Assembly: GCA_000697475.1 (NCBI GenBank) | Contig: JNEU01000588.1 | Location: 23,971-87,970, forward strand | DNA from: Lichtheimia corymbifera B2541 | Taxonomy: Eukaryota > Mucoromycota > Mucoromycetes > Mucorales > Lichtheimiaceae | Direction of reading: 5' to 3' | Length of the DNA: 64,000 nucleotides | Translations under genes and position numbers: made by a program | The notes under the pieces: generated by a model | What the model was told of the DNA's origin: nothing | Database searches by the model: none | What the model saw: the letters and a program-made list of their open reading frames with translations, nothing else | Shown here: piece after piece, positions 1 through 12,063 of the stretch | Numbering within the stretch: position 1 is the stretch's first letter | Layout of the letters: the number at the start of each line of letters is the position of its first letter

Positions 1-1246
1 ATCCATTGGTAAGTTGACCATGTCATACTGGATAATACTCTTGTACTCAAGATCATCATCATCATCATCATCACCATAGGCATATCGATTTGAGCCATTA
101 TTGGAGGATTCATATACAGAGGAGCCTGCTGTTCTTGTGGATCGCTCTGTGCCAATAGGACCCACCTTTTCGTTCCCATCCATTCCATCTTTACCTGGTG
201 CTAGCATTTTTTCATTCTTTTCATGGCGAGGATGGTCACAACAACAGCAAGAACGACGTGAACAAGGATTACCTGAGGAGAACTTGCAAGATACAGCGGA
301 GGGGATCCAACGTGGTGAACCTATGCTTGCTGAAAGTAGACAACAGCAACCACCACAACAATCAGACTTGGATACCAACACCAGTGATCAAACACAACAG
401 CAACAACAAGAAGAAACCAATCGTTTCATATCGTCAGTCAATGCCATGTTTCAATATTTCTCTTCATCTCCATCAAATAAGACTCTGAATGGTGATGATG
501 AAGAACGTATTCCTAGCAATGAACCAGGCATCATCACGTGGGACCCACTCAAAGACCAAATTCAGCAGCATCACTCGCAGCAACCGCAGTTAGCCAGTAA
601 TGATTATGATGATCGATCCCAGTCAGCAGATCAGCTCAATACAGCCAAAAAACAACGCCCAGTGATGAGAACTCGATCCATGACATTTGACCAAGCATAT
701 CCCAAGATTCATAACAAGCGTTACATGGATAAGCACATGGAGACGGCGGATAATAATGTGGCAGCGGTGCCTGATAAGAAGGCTAAGCATTTGGTGGAAG
801 TCTTGGGCATTGATGGCGTACGAATGGAATCATTTGAAAGAGCAAAACAAAACTTTCGACCCGCAAGCACAGACACAGCACCTGATATTGTCATTGAAGA
901 TACACAGAAAAAGCCGTCCATGGATAATGATGAAGACAATGGAGAGCAGCAATCATCCTCCAATAAGGAAGAAGAGGAGACCCAAGAAGAAGGAGAATCA
1001 CAATCTCAACGGCAAGAACAAGACCCGCCGCCACATGCCAAATTACCAGGTGGACGACGCATCGATCATGTATTACAACCAGAAAGCTTCATGAGCATGA
1101 TAGCCAATGAATACTTGGTGGGATTGAGAGCTCATTTTTCATATTGGACAAACAAGGATCTGTTATGGCACATTGTTCGACGACTTGAAGATTTACAAGA
1201 AGCTACGGCAGATACAAGTAGTAGTAAAGAACAAAAGTCTGTATAG
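1..1246 (+). CDS. Low-complexity protein of unknown function, 5' partial
   Basis: The reading frame is open from 80 to a TAG at 1244-1246. It has no ATG near its left end, but a good acceptor (ccatag) ends at 79 and a good donor (gtaagt) begins at 9. The gene therefore starts outside the window: exon remnant 1-8, intron 9-79, exon 80-1246. The visible 388 or so residues are rich in Gln, Ser, Asp and Glu, with Q runs and acidic stretches. Only the last 50 residues look folded, a hydrophobic and aromatic segment containing NEYLVGLRAHFSYW and DLLWHIVRRLEDLQ. I recognise no family. Composition suggests a nuclear or regulatory protein, but that is inference. The coding status is supported by length and splice sites; a long alternative frame at 687-1094 is a shadow. 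Confidence 0.6.
9..79 (+). repeat. Intron with (ATC)n microsatellite
   Basis: The intron begins gtaagt and ends ccatag. Its 3' part is a run of about eight ATC triplets at 50-73. It is a simple repeat within the first visible intron and has no other apparent role. Confidence 0.6.
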
Positions 1247-1554
1247 AGATACACAATTTAGACCATGTATTCCCTCCCTCTCTCATTCGGCATTTGGATA
1301 CCCGAACAATTCACATGATGACCGATTTGATTGATTTGTAAAACTTGGAATGAAACATGCAACTTATCCAACCATGCACATCCATCACACACTGCAAAAT
1401 GACCATTAAGACAAAAAAAAAAAGAGGACAATTGTATTTTTACAACGAAGGAGGTCGAAGAGGGGCTATGGATGGATAATGTGAGGAGTTAAAAGGGATG
1501 GCAATCGTGAGAGAAAGCGAAAAACAAACAGGTGTGTGTGTGTGCGTGTATTCT
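1247..1554. other. Convergent 3' intergenic region
   Basis: This stretch separates the 3' ends of the low-complexity gene (+) and eIF1 (-). It contains an A-tract near 1415 and a GT/CA microsatellite near 1532. I see no coding potential or RNA gene. Confidence 0.5.
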
Positions 1555-2025
1555 CTAGAAACCGTGGACCTTGATCTCTGACTTCTTGGCAATCTCTTCC
1601 TTGACCAAGAACTCGGCAATCTTCAAACGTTGATCGCCAGAGAGCTGAAGCACTTGACCCAGCTCCTCATCATCCACAATCGTACCATTGCAAGCGAATT
1701 CCTTCTTGAACACCTTGAGAATCTTCTTGTTGTCGTATTGCGTGGGAAGGCCCTGGAGCGTCGTCAAGGTCTTACGACCATTACGTTGCTGGATGCGCAA
1801 ATCTGAAAAGAGCGTGAGTCTCATCTCCCTTTCTCTTGCACACACACACACACTCCATTGAATATATATACTTACGAATATGGTTGGCAGCCTTGGGAGC
1901 CTTCTCCTCTTCAACGTCAGCGAAAGGATCTAAGATAAAACGGTTTAATATGGCTGCCTGGATACGATCATGTTGCCGTGGAGCTTACCAAAAGGGGTGT
2001 TCAGTTCTTCCTCGAGATGAGACAT
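1555..2025 (-). CDS. SUI1: Translation initiation factor eIF1 (SUI1)
   Basis: eIF1 binds the 40S subunit and enforces start-codon selection in the cytoplasm. Three exons, 2025-1989, 1929-1876 and 1802-1555, join with canonical GT-AG introns to give about 112 residues, the usual length. The N-terminus reads MSHLEEELNTPFDPFADVEE. The conserved core follows: NHIHLRIQQRNGRKTLTTLQG, then ILKVFKKEFACNG, GDQRLKIAEFL and a C-terminal KIKVHGF-like end. The acceptor before DPFADV and the phase-1 junction in the NHIH codons fix the structure. The start codon has U at -3, U at -1 and U at +4, a poor context. It shares a short divergent intergenic region with the GATA-finger gene. Identification is near certain. 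Confidence 0.96.
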
Positions 2026-2382
2026 ACAACTATCAGGCAAGTACAGAGAAAAGAGAATGAAAAAAAAGTTTGTGTGGGCGCTTGGGGTTCAAGTAAAGCG
2101 CACCCTGTGACGCCCGTTGGATAGTGGGTTCTTTCCTGACATGTCATTGGTCATGTCTGCTACGAGACACTCCCCGCAGCAACCAACCGCAGCATCTCTC
2201 CCCCCAACCCAACCAACCAACCCCTATGTGTCCAAATAAATTATCCTTTATCTTTTGATCCCATTTGCTGAACATACATTGATATACGTTGTGGGTTATC
2301 ATTATTATAAAAGACAAAGACCAAGTGTGCTCAATTCGTCGTATCTGCTCCATGGCTTTTACGCTCTCATTATTCGTTGAAC
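2026..2382. promoter_or_regulatory. Divergent promoter region, eIF1 / GATA-finger gene
   Basis: These 357 bp lie between the divergent start codons of eIF1 and the GATA-finger gene and must hold both promoters. A C-rich tract of repeated CCAAC lies near 2200-2225. No clear TATA box was identified. Confidence 0.4.
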
Positions 2383-5300
2383 ATGGACATCTATCCATTT
2401 ACCGGATCCAAATATCAAAGCAACAAGCTATACGATAATGTGGCTCACTTGGAAACTCATTTTCAAGATACGGTGCTTCATTTCATGTGCACCATATTCA
2501 GTGTGCTCAGATCAAGGAGGAAAAGTTGATCAAATTTCTGTTGGGGATAGTGCATGAATCGATAGAGAGTGCATGAGTCAAGGCGCCTAAGCCTGGTCCT
2601 TGGATCAAAAATGCCTCAGCCTGACCAAATTAGTCACGGTGGTAATATATCCATCATCAGTAAAAACGAGATGAAGAGGAGAGTTAATACAGATGGTTGG
2701 CCTGCACAATCTCATATTCAAAGTAACCCTTCTTTAATCCAACATCATTCACAAGAAAAACTCTGAGAATTATTCCAATATCGATTTGGGAAAGTTCTAT
2801 CCTTTGGGTATGATGCATTATGCAAAGATGAATGAATGCATTTGAGGTGGCGGATGATATGCATGACGTGTCAAAACATAAGAGTTGGATGATGATGGTT
2901 GACAGGCTGCACAAAGGAGTAGCTGCCATGGAAACGGGTGTATAGTAGTGATAAGGATCCATGCAAGGAAAAATCGATACTTACGATTGAAGCGAGTGTC
3001 TTATTACAAGAACATTTAGGAACAAAGAAGTCATGGAACATTGACAATATGAACCAGGTGAACAAGAGGATCAGCAAGCAGTGACATTGCATAGGTTCGT
3101 TGTATCGTGAAAAGCATCAAGTGTACTGTGATGGATGTGGTGGCAATACCGAAAATGGGTGGATTTGCTCCTCTTCTAGACATCCTGCCGACTTTTTTTT
3201 CTTTGTCCTACGAAATGTCAACCTCTGCCATAATTGCTGCCAGGAAACGCATCGAGACGAGTCTTCGCAATTACGATTTGGCCACTGATAAAGAACCACA
3301 GCCGTCAGCCATTGTTCAAGAGAATGCGAAAAAGTATGGGTGGGAGAGGGCCATGTTGACACGAATATTGATCGCTCTCGTGTGTCAAATAGTGGATCGC
3401 TCTTGTTGTCATTGTTGCAATCGCGCTTGAACTGGATGCATTCAGTCTTTGTCAAATACCGCGCCGACACCACACAGCAGATACGACGAGCTCCCAATAC
3501 ACGCAAGAAGTGGCCCAACATGCGCTATCTAGGGACATGTACAGTCGAACTTGGCACACACCTGTTTCATGATACGGCATTTTATGAAGCTGTACGCACC
3601 GAGCCATGGTCAACATTAGCGGAAGCAGCCGGTCATCCGATTCCCAGCATAGCAATGCAAGATGATGATAATAACAGCAGCCAAGACAAGAACGACAATG
3701 ATGTTGTCATGGAGGAGAAGGATGGCAACAACTCAACAATCGATCATCGTCGAAAGGAGCTTGTTTATTCGGATATTGTCATGGAATTCAAAGAAGTACC
3801 CGGTGAACGAGTGTTGTTCCCAAAAGATATCATTGTCCAGGTCACCTCTGTACCAGCACCATTCGAGGTCAGTAATCATTTTGACACTTTCGTATACATT
3901 TCAATGCATTGATATATAAGCATCCATTTACTAGATAATGGGCTCATTCCTACTGCCTTTGGATCCCCGTGCTGCCGATGATTTCTTTTTGGACCCCAAG
4001 GAAAAGTTGAAGCGATGGGGCAAAGATTCCAATATACCCGAAGTGCGTGATTTGGCGGATCTTCTCAACAAGACAAGGTCAAAGTCGGCTTCACCGCCAC
4101 CACCACCACCATCAAAGTCATGTCAACCTGTCAACATGCGCCTACGCAACGTCGATGCTGAACTGCTCCATGCTATATTATCCACTGTGCATCCAGCAGA
4201 AAAAGTGCGTGATGAAATGGTTGTCAGGGTAAGTAGCAGCTACAACAGCCTCTACGTGAAGATATTCATAAAGGATAACTGATAGATGAAGCAAGCAACA
4301 CCCAATCGATCGTATTTGCAACACAATGAACCATCTTCGGATAAATCAATTGAGGTACATATCATGTGATTAGACAAGGACAATGAATGGCTGACATGAA
4401 TGATAGGATCTCATACAAAAAGCAAACACCGTACCCGAGATTGTGTCAGGGCCTGTCCTTGCAGAAAAGAAGAGGAATGAATTGCTCAATGCGATCAGGC
4501 TGGGTAAACGACCTCGTAGTGACCAAGCTGATGAAGGTAAACATCCAACATAAATGCAATATACTTCGTATGATAGTTAACCAAGAATTCATACAGCGTC
4601 TCCTTCAAAGGGCAAGCAAGTTGCTGTCAAGGATGATGGTATACGTCGTTGTTTATATTGCAGCACCAAGGTGACAGCCATGTGGCGACGAGGACCCGAA
4701 GGTGGAGGAACATTGTGCAATGGATGTGGTTTACTGTGGGAACAAGGAAAGATCCTTAAAGGTGCACCTGTCATCAGCAAAGAAGAGGAGCGACAACGAT
4801 TACGAGAACAATGGGAAAAGGCACGAGAACTGGACGAGGAAAAGGAACGAGAACGAAAGTTGCAACGACAAAAGCAGGAGGCAACAAAGGCTGTCAAAAC
4901 TGAAAAAGCTAGCAAGGTTGGATTGTATGCTGCACAAATCCTGCAAGGTAAGGTATCCATGCTTGCTTGTTGTTGCTATGCTCGGTTGACATGCCATTAT
5001 TATTAGCATCAACTCCCACCTCCACATCTCAGAACACCTTATCACCTATACAGCCAGCACCTGCTGCTACTACTACTACGACGACAACAACAACAACAAC
5101 ATTGACATCTGATATTCACCCACCACCGCCAACAACCGAACCTAAGAAGGAACGACCCTCATTATTATACAACAGCCAGCAGGGGATTCAGCTGCCAACA
5201 CTCGCCATCCACTTTACCCCATCACTTACATTTGCACACCCCAATTGTTCAGTCACTTTGATGGACAGCTGTTTTTCGATTCGGTTAGCTCGAGAAGGAT

Positions 5301-5581
5301 ACGAATCGGCCACCTTTGAAATATCAAAGAAACATCTACAAGAATCCCAATTTGACTTGTGTGAGGATGGTTCAGGAACGACAATGCAGCTTACAATGAC
5401 ATGTATCCCAACGGGTGGTTCCACTATTCATCTCTTTGACACTGATCTTTTGATACCCAACGATACATCACTCAAGATGGCAATCAAGTTTTTGGAGAAA
5501 ATGGATCCCAATGAAGGAGCCGTTGTTAAACGTATTCTGCAGAAATGGCTGGAGACACCCACGTTATCAGACTGTACATAA
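2383..5581 (+). CDS. GATA-type zinc-finger protein
   Basis: A single GATA finger at about 4650-4725 reads CLYC, 18 residues, CNGC (CX2CX18CX2C), with MWRRGPEGGGTLCNGCGLLW typical of fungal GATA factors. It is followed by a charged coiled-coil-like EEERQRLREQWEKARELDEE segment. The solid exons are about 3393-3869, 3936-4228, 4286-4353, 4408-4533, 4597-4947 and 5008-5581. The C-terminal exon is beta-rich with no motif I know. The N-terminal part (2383-3390) is unresolved. ATG 2383 opens MDIYPFTGSKYQSNKLYDNV, several short exons are plausible, and near 3120-3290 two overlapping frames both look coding, one with CDGC...WIC...LCHNCC. It is probably a nuclear regulator. The finger is certain, the 5' structure is not. 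Confidence 0.75.
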
Positions 5582-6135
5582 TAAACAACATCATGACACC
5601 CGCATAAACAACGCCTACTAGAGTCGATTATGGGAAAAAGGGGTTGGGGAACGTGTGTGGTACATCTGAAAGAAGAAGCACACCAATGTGCGTTGCACAG
5701 ACCACACATGTGCGCGTGTATCACACCAGTGCAAGGGGACGACGACGACGCCATCTCTCCTTGATCCTGAGAACAATCCCCGTTACACTAAGAGCAATTC
5801 ATTGTCGATCACGGATTGGATGACTTGATAAGTTAATGTTGTTCTAAATGAAAAAACAAAGTTTGAAAACGATATGAGGAGATTATGGATGACGACACAT
5901 GCTTGGTTTGGGACACGATACCTTCTTTTTGCTCGTGTCCTACTCCTTCTTTTTCATTTTCATTGTGATGTGAGTAGCGTGCGGCAAGAGGGTGTCAAAA
6001 AATCATGGCAATATGCAATAAAGAAAAAAAAAGTCCAGACCAACATCCGTGATATCATGACCATATTGTTGACATTCCTATTGACATGATGATTGTACCA
6101 CAAACCAGCTCTAATCAGGTAAGCATGCGAATTGT
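5582..6135. other. Tandem intergenic region before the CP2 gene
   Basis: This holds the 3' flank of the GATA-finger gene and the 5' flank of the CP2 gene. The region 5874-6089 has an open frame but low-complexity K-rich content and no family features. I see no RNA gene here. Confidence 0.4.
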
Positions 6136-8509
6136 ATGTGCTATTCCCAATCCACCGGATTTTGCGATTTACTTGATCGGAATCGAGAAACAAGGTATGT
6201 GTGTGTGTGTGAACATTGTTTAATGCATGCATGTCACAGGGATTCATTTTCTCTTCTTCTTTTTCTTCCCTCTCACTTGAATCAACCCTGTCAACAAGTT
6301 GTTTCGTTTGCTGCAAGGACCCTTTTTTTTTCCCTCCATATGCTTGTCAACCCATCACCATCATCCTTTGTTTTTGTGCAAGAGTGAGCAATCATTATCT
6401 TTTACCCCGTGCATAAAACAGCATCAATAACAACCTCGATCTTTTCCAAAGCTATCACACGGCTCTTTCGCAGCATCAACGTTCCCCTTCTGTGGATAGC
6501 GCCATCTACTGTCACACGCCATCTCCTTCAATCAACATGGAACCTACCACAACAACAACAACTACAGACGTCCTTTCAACACATACATCCTCATCATCGT
6601 CGCCATCATCAGCAGCATCATCTACATCGCCTTCTATCAGTTGCCAATCATCAGCACCAACCTCGGCTTCAGCAGCTGCAGTTACTTCAAGGTATGTGGT
6701 GCAGTATAAAGTTCATCATGGTGTAACCCATGCACTTTTTGCTACGCGTGTGCGTGTGTTTTGATGTGTGTGAACTAATCCTCCTCTTACTTAGTAATCT
6801 ACGCTTCAAGGCTATATTAGAAGGTGAATAAGAAAATGTGCTCAAGCATTGAAGTGCCCATCACTGATCCTTGATTCATCATCATCATCAACAGCTCCAA
6901 CCGCCGTTACACAAAAGAATGAGGAATCGCCTTTGACATATCTCAACAAAGGCATGTGTCATTGTTTATGTTTTTTGCATCTCCATGTGACTTACACGCT
7001 TATATCTAGGTCAATACTATAATGTTGTTATCGGCAAATTGGATGATTGTGACGAAGACCAAGTCATTACCAGCTCTATCAGCCTCATGTTCCACGACGA
7101 AACGCATCGAAAATATGCCACCAATTATTGGAAATTCTGGATCAGTCAGCAAAAACACGTCAATACAGCGCGTGCCATTGATATTGGTACGTAATAAGGT
7201 CATGGATGATAAAAAAGATGTTGATAGTAACCAATGACATGGCAGATACCCATCGCTGTCAAGGAGTGAAGGATATTGTCACATCATGCTTTGACCGGGT
7301 TTCATTCAAATGGGATGCCAAAGTGGGTGCCACGGTTAGCATCCGCTTTAATTGCTTGTCCACCGACTTTTCACGGATCAAAGGTGTGAAAGGCATTCCT
7401 TTGCGGCTTTGCATGATGAATCAAATGGGTGATACTATTGAGCAAAGCTATTGCCTTGTCAAATTCTTTCGAGACAAGGTATCTATTTAGGGAAGGGGCA
7501 TGCTACTGGTGATGTGGTGCTTACCAGCACGTGCATGGATCTATAGGGTGCTGAACGTAAAAACAAGGATGATGCGCGCCATGTGGAGAAACAGCTTGAG
7601 AAAATGAGAGGTAAATGTGCGTATTAGGAACGTGTTGGATGCCACCTTGTTTACTCAAAGAAAAAAAAAAGTAGGCAAGAATGGCGATATGCATCCTCTT
7701 TGGCTTGCATACACACAAACACAACCACACACCATGTTTCTTGCCGCATCTGATCCCACGCCATCATCACCCAATCCATTTTTACAAGGTCATGGCACAA
7801 CAAAATACAACTGTGAGCAGCAGCAACCACAACCACAACAATACATGATTCATCCACCACCACCATCAGCATCATCTTCTTCATCATCAGCATCCTCCAA
7901 TAACTTCCTTCCCACATCAGCATATGGTATCAAGCGCTCTTACTATGACTATGTTGCGTCTCAAACAGAAATTCATCATGATCGGTCACTTCAAACCTTA
8001 GCAACTGCCACATCTTTATCATTGGGACGACCTATGTTGTATCCATCAACGACCTTACCTGCACCGCCAACGTTGATATCGCATGGCACGAAGCCAACGA
8101 TGATGTTAGGTGCCGATCCACTTTATGTGCCACAAAGACGACGCCGAGCTGCAAGTATGTTGTGTATATACAAATCAGGGGATAATCCATGGTTTCGGAA
8201 ATGCTAATGTATATGTATGTAGAATTGTGTATATTTGTCAAATTCGGCAATGCCAACTTGTACCGAGCTATCTATCTTGAAGAATTGACGGTGAAGGATT
8301 TACGAGAAAAGCTGATGTGCAAGATGAATATGTCTCCTCATCAAAAAGTCAAGTTGGTACGACATGTGGCGAATAAAAAAGACATGGTGGCGGTCAAGAT
8401 GGAGGATAGCATGGTGCAAGCTATTCCAGAAGAACAAGATATGCAAGTTGATTCCACTGTATCCAAGGACGATCAAGATGGAACACTCACACTCGTGTTA
8501 CGTTATTGA
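6136..8509 (+). CDS. Grainyhead/CP2-family transcription factor
   Basis: CP2/Grainyhead proteins are sequence-specific DNA-binding factors with an immunoglobulin-like core. Here the Ser/Thr-rich N-terminus runs into the CP2 domain: SPLTYLNKGQYYNVVIGKLDD, then GVKDIVTSCFDRVSFKWD, the hallmark RIKGVKGIPLRLCMMNQ, and GAERKNKDDARHVEKQLEKMR. The C-terminus (YLEELTVKDLREKLMCKMNM to LTLVLRY) resembles the ubiquitin-like dimerisation domain of Grainyhead. Exon 1 (6136-6194) and exon 2 (6422-6691) join in phase, which favours ATG 6136; the start could lie further upstream. At least eight introns are inferred, and one (6952-7009) has a GC donor. A nuclear role is expected. In fungi this family has been linked to cell-wall and conidial-separation genes. 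Confidence 0.88.
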
Positions 8510-8860
8510 TTCTTCATGATGGTTTATTCCTTTGCAAGTAAAATTCATTTTTACAATGGTGATGGTCTTGTTGTTGTTGTTGCATTGTTGGGAGTCAAGG
8601 AGACGAAGGGGATTTAGCAGAGAGAGAGAGAGACGCACACACAGTCACTTGACCTTATTCCACTTTTGTCTTCTTGCATCGTTCCCTATCCCCTCACTCT
8701 CTACATATCCCAGCGTGTGTGCGTACGTGCGTGTATTGAGTGTGTGTCCTCTCTTTCTTTATTCCTTGTGCATATACATTTATTCTTTTTATCTCTTTCT
8801 TTCTATTTTGGCCACCCCTTCCACCCCTACTCACGTAACTTTTAATCACCCACTTTATAC
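8510..8860. promoter_or_regulatory. Upstream region and CT-rich leader of the Btz gene
   Basis: This intergenic stretch becomes strongly pyrimidine-rich (TCTTTCTTTCTATT and similar) just before ATG 8861, a pattern seen before several genes here. A GAGAGA run at 8622-8632 and GT repeats near 8715-8750 are present. No gene is visible. Confidence 0.4.
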
Positions 8861-11723
8861 ATGTCTTACGTGAAATCAAGAAAGAAGGCACGTATGCCTC
8901 ATGACCATGAGTCTGACAGTGAAGAAGGAGGCGATGCCGTGAGTGACACCAATTCAGCAATGACCTCTGACGAAGACTATGACGACGACTCGTTAGGCGA
9001 CGACACCAGCAGTCAGAGCGACAGTGGTGACGAAAGTGCCAGCTCAGACGAAGAAGAAGAAGAAGCGAGTGACGACGACGACGACGCAAAGGACAAGACC
9101 GATACTGCTGTTGGTGTTGAAGAAAAGCAGAATGCGTCAACCTCAGGCACAGCAGATATAAAACAAGGAGAAGAAGAATCCACAACGCCTCGTAAGCAAT
9201 AGTATTCCGTCACGTTATTTCATGTAGGATTGACATGAATGTTATATAGGTCCTCCAAAGACGGATAATCTCAACGAGCGTGAAAAGCAGATCATTGAAC
9301 GACGAGAATATCGAAGGCGTATGGCTGAAGATCCCAGTTTTGTACCCTATGTTGGCGGGTTTTGGAGCCATGATGATCGATACAGGAGTGATGCATTAAA
9401 GCCCACGACGGATGATAAGGATCAATCTTCATCAACACCTCGATTTGTTTCACCGCAACAACCAGCAGAAGCACCACCACCACAACAAAGACGACGTTAT
9501 CCAAATCGTAATGTTCGTCGAAAGGTCCCTGAGGAAGTATTGAATCAACGTTGGGGTCATGATGGATATGAAGAATTGATGCGGATGGAGGAACTTGAAG
9601 AACGGGAAGGTCGTAAATTCAGCACATTGGATGAATATTATCGATCAAAGCGTCATGGTGGCAACAACAATAAGCAGCAGTACCAGTCTCGTAATCGTCG
9701 TATGAAAGCGGGTATACCCGATGGTGCTGGAGCAAGTAGTCAATGGCAACAGGCTGAGACCATGGTGGAGAGCTTTGATCAACAATGGCCAACATTGGGA
9801 ACGACTGAAAAGGAAGATACTGCGGCTAATAAGGAGTGGGAATCGACTACCCATGAAGACAAAGAGAATGAACAATGGAATTCTACAGCAGCAGCAACAA
9901 AGGAAGATGAAGGGTGGGGCTTGACAGCAACAGCAACAAAGGGAGATGAAGGATGGGGTTCTGCAGCAACAACAACAAAGGAAGATGAAGGATGGGGTTC
10001 TGCAACAGCAGCAGCGAAGGAAGATGAAGGATGGGGCTCTACAACAACAACAAAGAAAGATGAAGGGTGGGGCTCTGCAGCATCAACAAAGAAAGATGAA
10101 GGATGGAGCAACATTGAGCAACCCCAGACAACAGGATGGGATCCAACCAATGCTGCAGCGGAATGGAAGCAACAACTTGACACCAAGCAACGGAATGGCA
10201 AAGGTCAACAATCCAAATCAAAGCAACCCATGTCACGTGGCACCAGTGATACCAAAAAACGCCCACCAGCATCCAAAAAACCAGTTGTCAGCAATGAGAA
10301 AGCAGAAGAAGAAGTTGAATGGAAGGCCTTGGCATCATGGGATACTAAAAAAGTTAGCAATGATGTTAACTGGAAAAGCGATGCGATTGCACAAGAGAAG
10401 AATATCAAGACTAACGGTGACGACAGCTGGAATGCATCTTTACCATGGGAAGAAGAAAATGGAGCGAAGTCAACAACTGACAGTGGCTGGGGTGATGCCA
10501 ACAACCAAGCCGCTGATGGTGATGATGGCTGGAAAAAAGCTGCTGATTGGGGACAAAGCACGGGTGGATGGGCTTCGACGACTTCTGTTACTACTAATGG
10601 ATGGGGTGATGCTTCTTCTGCTTCCAACAAAGCTGATGGATGGAGATCAAATTCATCTGGCTCATGGCGTAATACAGAAAACAAGGAACGAGAACAACGT
10701 CGTGGTCGAGGTTACTTATCACAAAAGAAGCCATTGGAACCGACTACCACCAAATCCAAGCCCATGTCAAAGCACGCCAAGCCATTCTCACCTTCACAGC
10801 CCATCAATACGACACCCACTTTACCATCAGCAGCAGCATCAGAACCAACATCTGCTCCCGAGAACACATCATCAGTATACGCATTTGCAACTGAGCCATG
10901 GCAATCATCCGGTTCCCCACGTGATGATGCACGTGGTCATGAGCGTTTTATTGAGGATCAAGAAGACCAAGAATCGGATGTGGAGATTATATTGGAAGCT
11001 GATACATCAGCCAGTGCCAGCCGTAGTGAAGTGGATACTGCAACACCACCCCGACAACGTGATCTAGAGGGCAATTGGCGAAGACGTGATCAACAGGGAC
11101 CAGTGGTTGATGAAGGTGATAGTGGGAAGGATGATATGATGGCCTCTCATGCAGCAGCAGCAGCAGCAGCTCAAGCAGCAGCAATGCAACAAGGAATACC
11201 CTATTTTTATCCACCTGCTATGGGAGGTTACATGCCTATGCCACCGTATCCAATTCCAATGCCCATGACATCTGCTCCTGCTGGAGTACCACCGTCAGCT
11301 ATGATGCCAGTAGTCACTAGTGCGGCTCTTACTGATGCTGCTGGTGCAGCTCCTTCTCCTCCTAATGCAACATCCACACCACCCAATGGAACTAGCACCG
11401 AATCGCCAGACAATGGATCCTATATGCCTTCTAGCTTTGAAGCCAATGGAATGGTCTATTATAGTGTCAACCCATCTGCCATGTATCCGTACTATTACTA
11501 TCCAGCCCCTATGGCAATGCCCATGATGGCAGCACCACCACCATCACAACAACCACCTGGCGCTGATTCTCCGCATCAACAACAAGGCACTGATAATTCT
11601 GCTGATGATGGATGGGGTCCTGAACCAGATCATAGTGCTCAAGATAGTGGATGGGAACCTGACAAGAATACACAACAAGCTTCTTTCAATCCTCCTTTTC
11701 ATTATTATCCTTCTTATTCATAA
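8861..11723 (+). CDS. CASC3/Barentsz-like (Btz domain) protein with GW repeats
   Basis: Btz proteins bind eIF4AIII in the exon junction complex and act in mRNA localisation and surveillance. Two exons, 8861-9191 and 9250-11723, join in phase to give about 935 residues. After an acidic Asp/Glu-rich N-terminus comes the Btz signature: AEDPSFVPYVGGFWSHDDRY, then RRRYPNRNVRRKVPEE and QRWGHDGYEELMRMEE. The middle has six near-identical units of 14-16 residues (9894-10110) built on DEGWGS, plus further GW motifs to about 10650. Two more (DDGWGPEPD, DSGWEPD) lie near the C-terminus. The rest is Pro, Ala and Tyr-rich with a poly-Ala run. The start context is weak at -3 (T). Family assignment rests on the Btz core and is fairly firm; the GW tract is unusual. 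Confidence 0.85.
9894..10110 (+). repeat. In-frame tandem repeat encoding DEGWGS units
   Basis: Six consecutive in-frame units of roughly 42-48 bp, each with a CAACAACAAAGGAAGATGAA-like core followed by GG(A/G)TGGGG. They encode A/T-rich linkers plus KEDEGWG or KKDEGWG. Unit length varies in multiples of three, so the frame is kept. Confidence 0.9.
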
Positions 11724-12063
11724 TCCCTTTTTTTCCTTGCACACACTCATCACATATATACACACTCACTCCCACCCCTTCTCACAATTCCCCTTTTACC
11801 ATCACACACATACACTTTCTGCTCTGATCTGCATCAATTCCCGTTTTCTCGCCTTTGTAAATCATGCATCCTTTTTCTACTTTTTGACATGGGAGGGGTT
11901 AAAATCGATCATATATACTTTTTTTTTGGTCCCAACATCAATCCGCATTGCATCTGAAAATAGTTATAGGATGAGCTGCTTGCAAATATAATTATATTGG
12001 TAGATAATATGATGATGACGGTAGAGAGAGAAAAAGAGAGATAAAAAGGGAAAAACGAAAGAA
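11724..12063. other. Convergent 3' intergenic region
   Basis: This is the 3' flank of both the Btz gene (+) and the LIM-RhoGAP gene (-). It is T/C-rich on the left and A/G-rich on the right, consistent with two facing 3' UTRs. No gene is seen. Confidence 0.5.

Noticed and set aside
721..963. Antisense ORF in the first gene
   Set aside because: A shadow of the Asp/Glu and Ser-rich main frame, with no splice or domain support.
9779..10684. Antisense ORFs of 140 and 159 codons in the Btz gene
   Set aside because: They mirror the repeat (HPSSSFVV units) and have no independent features.
9946..11067. 373-codon ORF overlapping the Btz gene in another frame
   Set aside because: It arises from the CAA/GAA/GGATGG repeat composition of the main frame. 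Its sequence is unordered Q, K and M-rich, while the main frame carries the conserved Btz domain and GW units.
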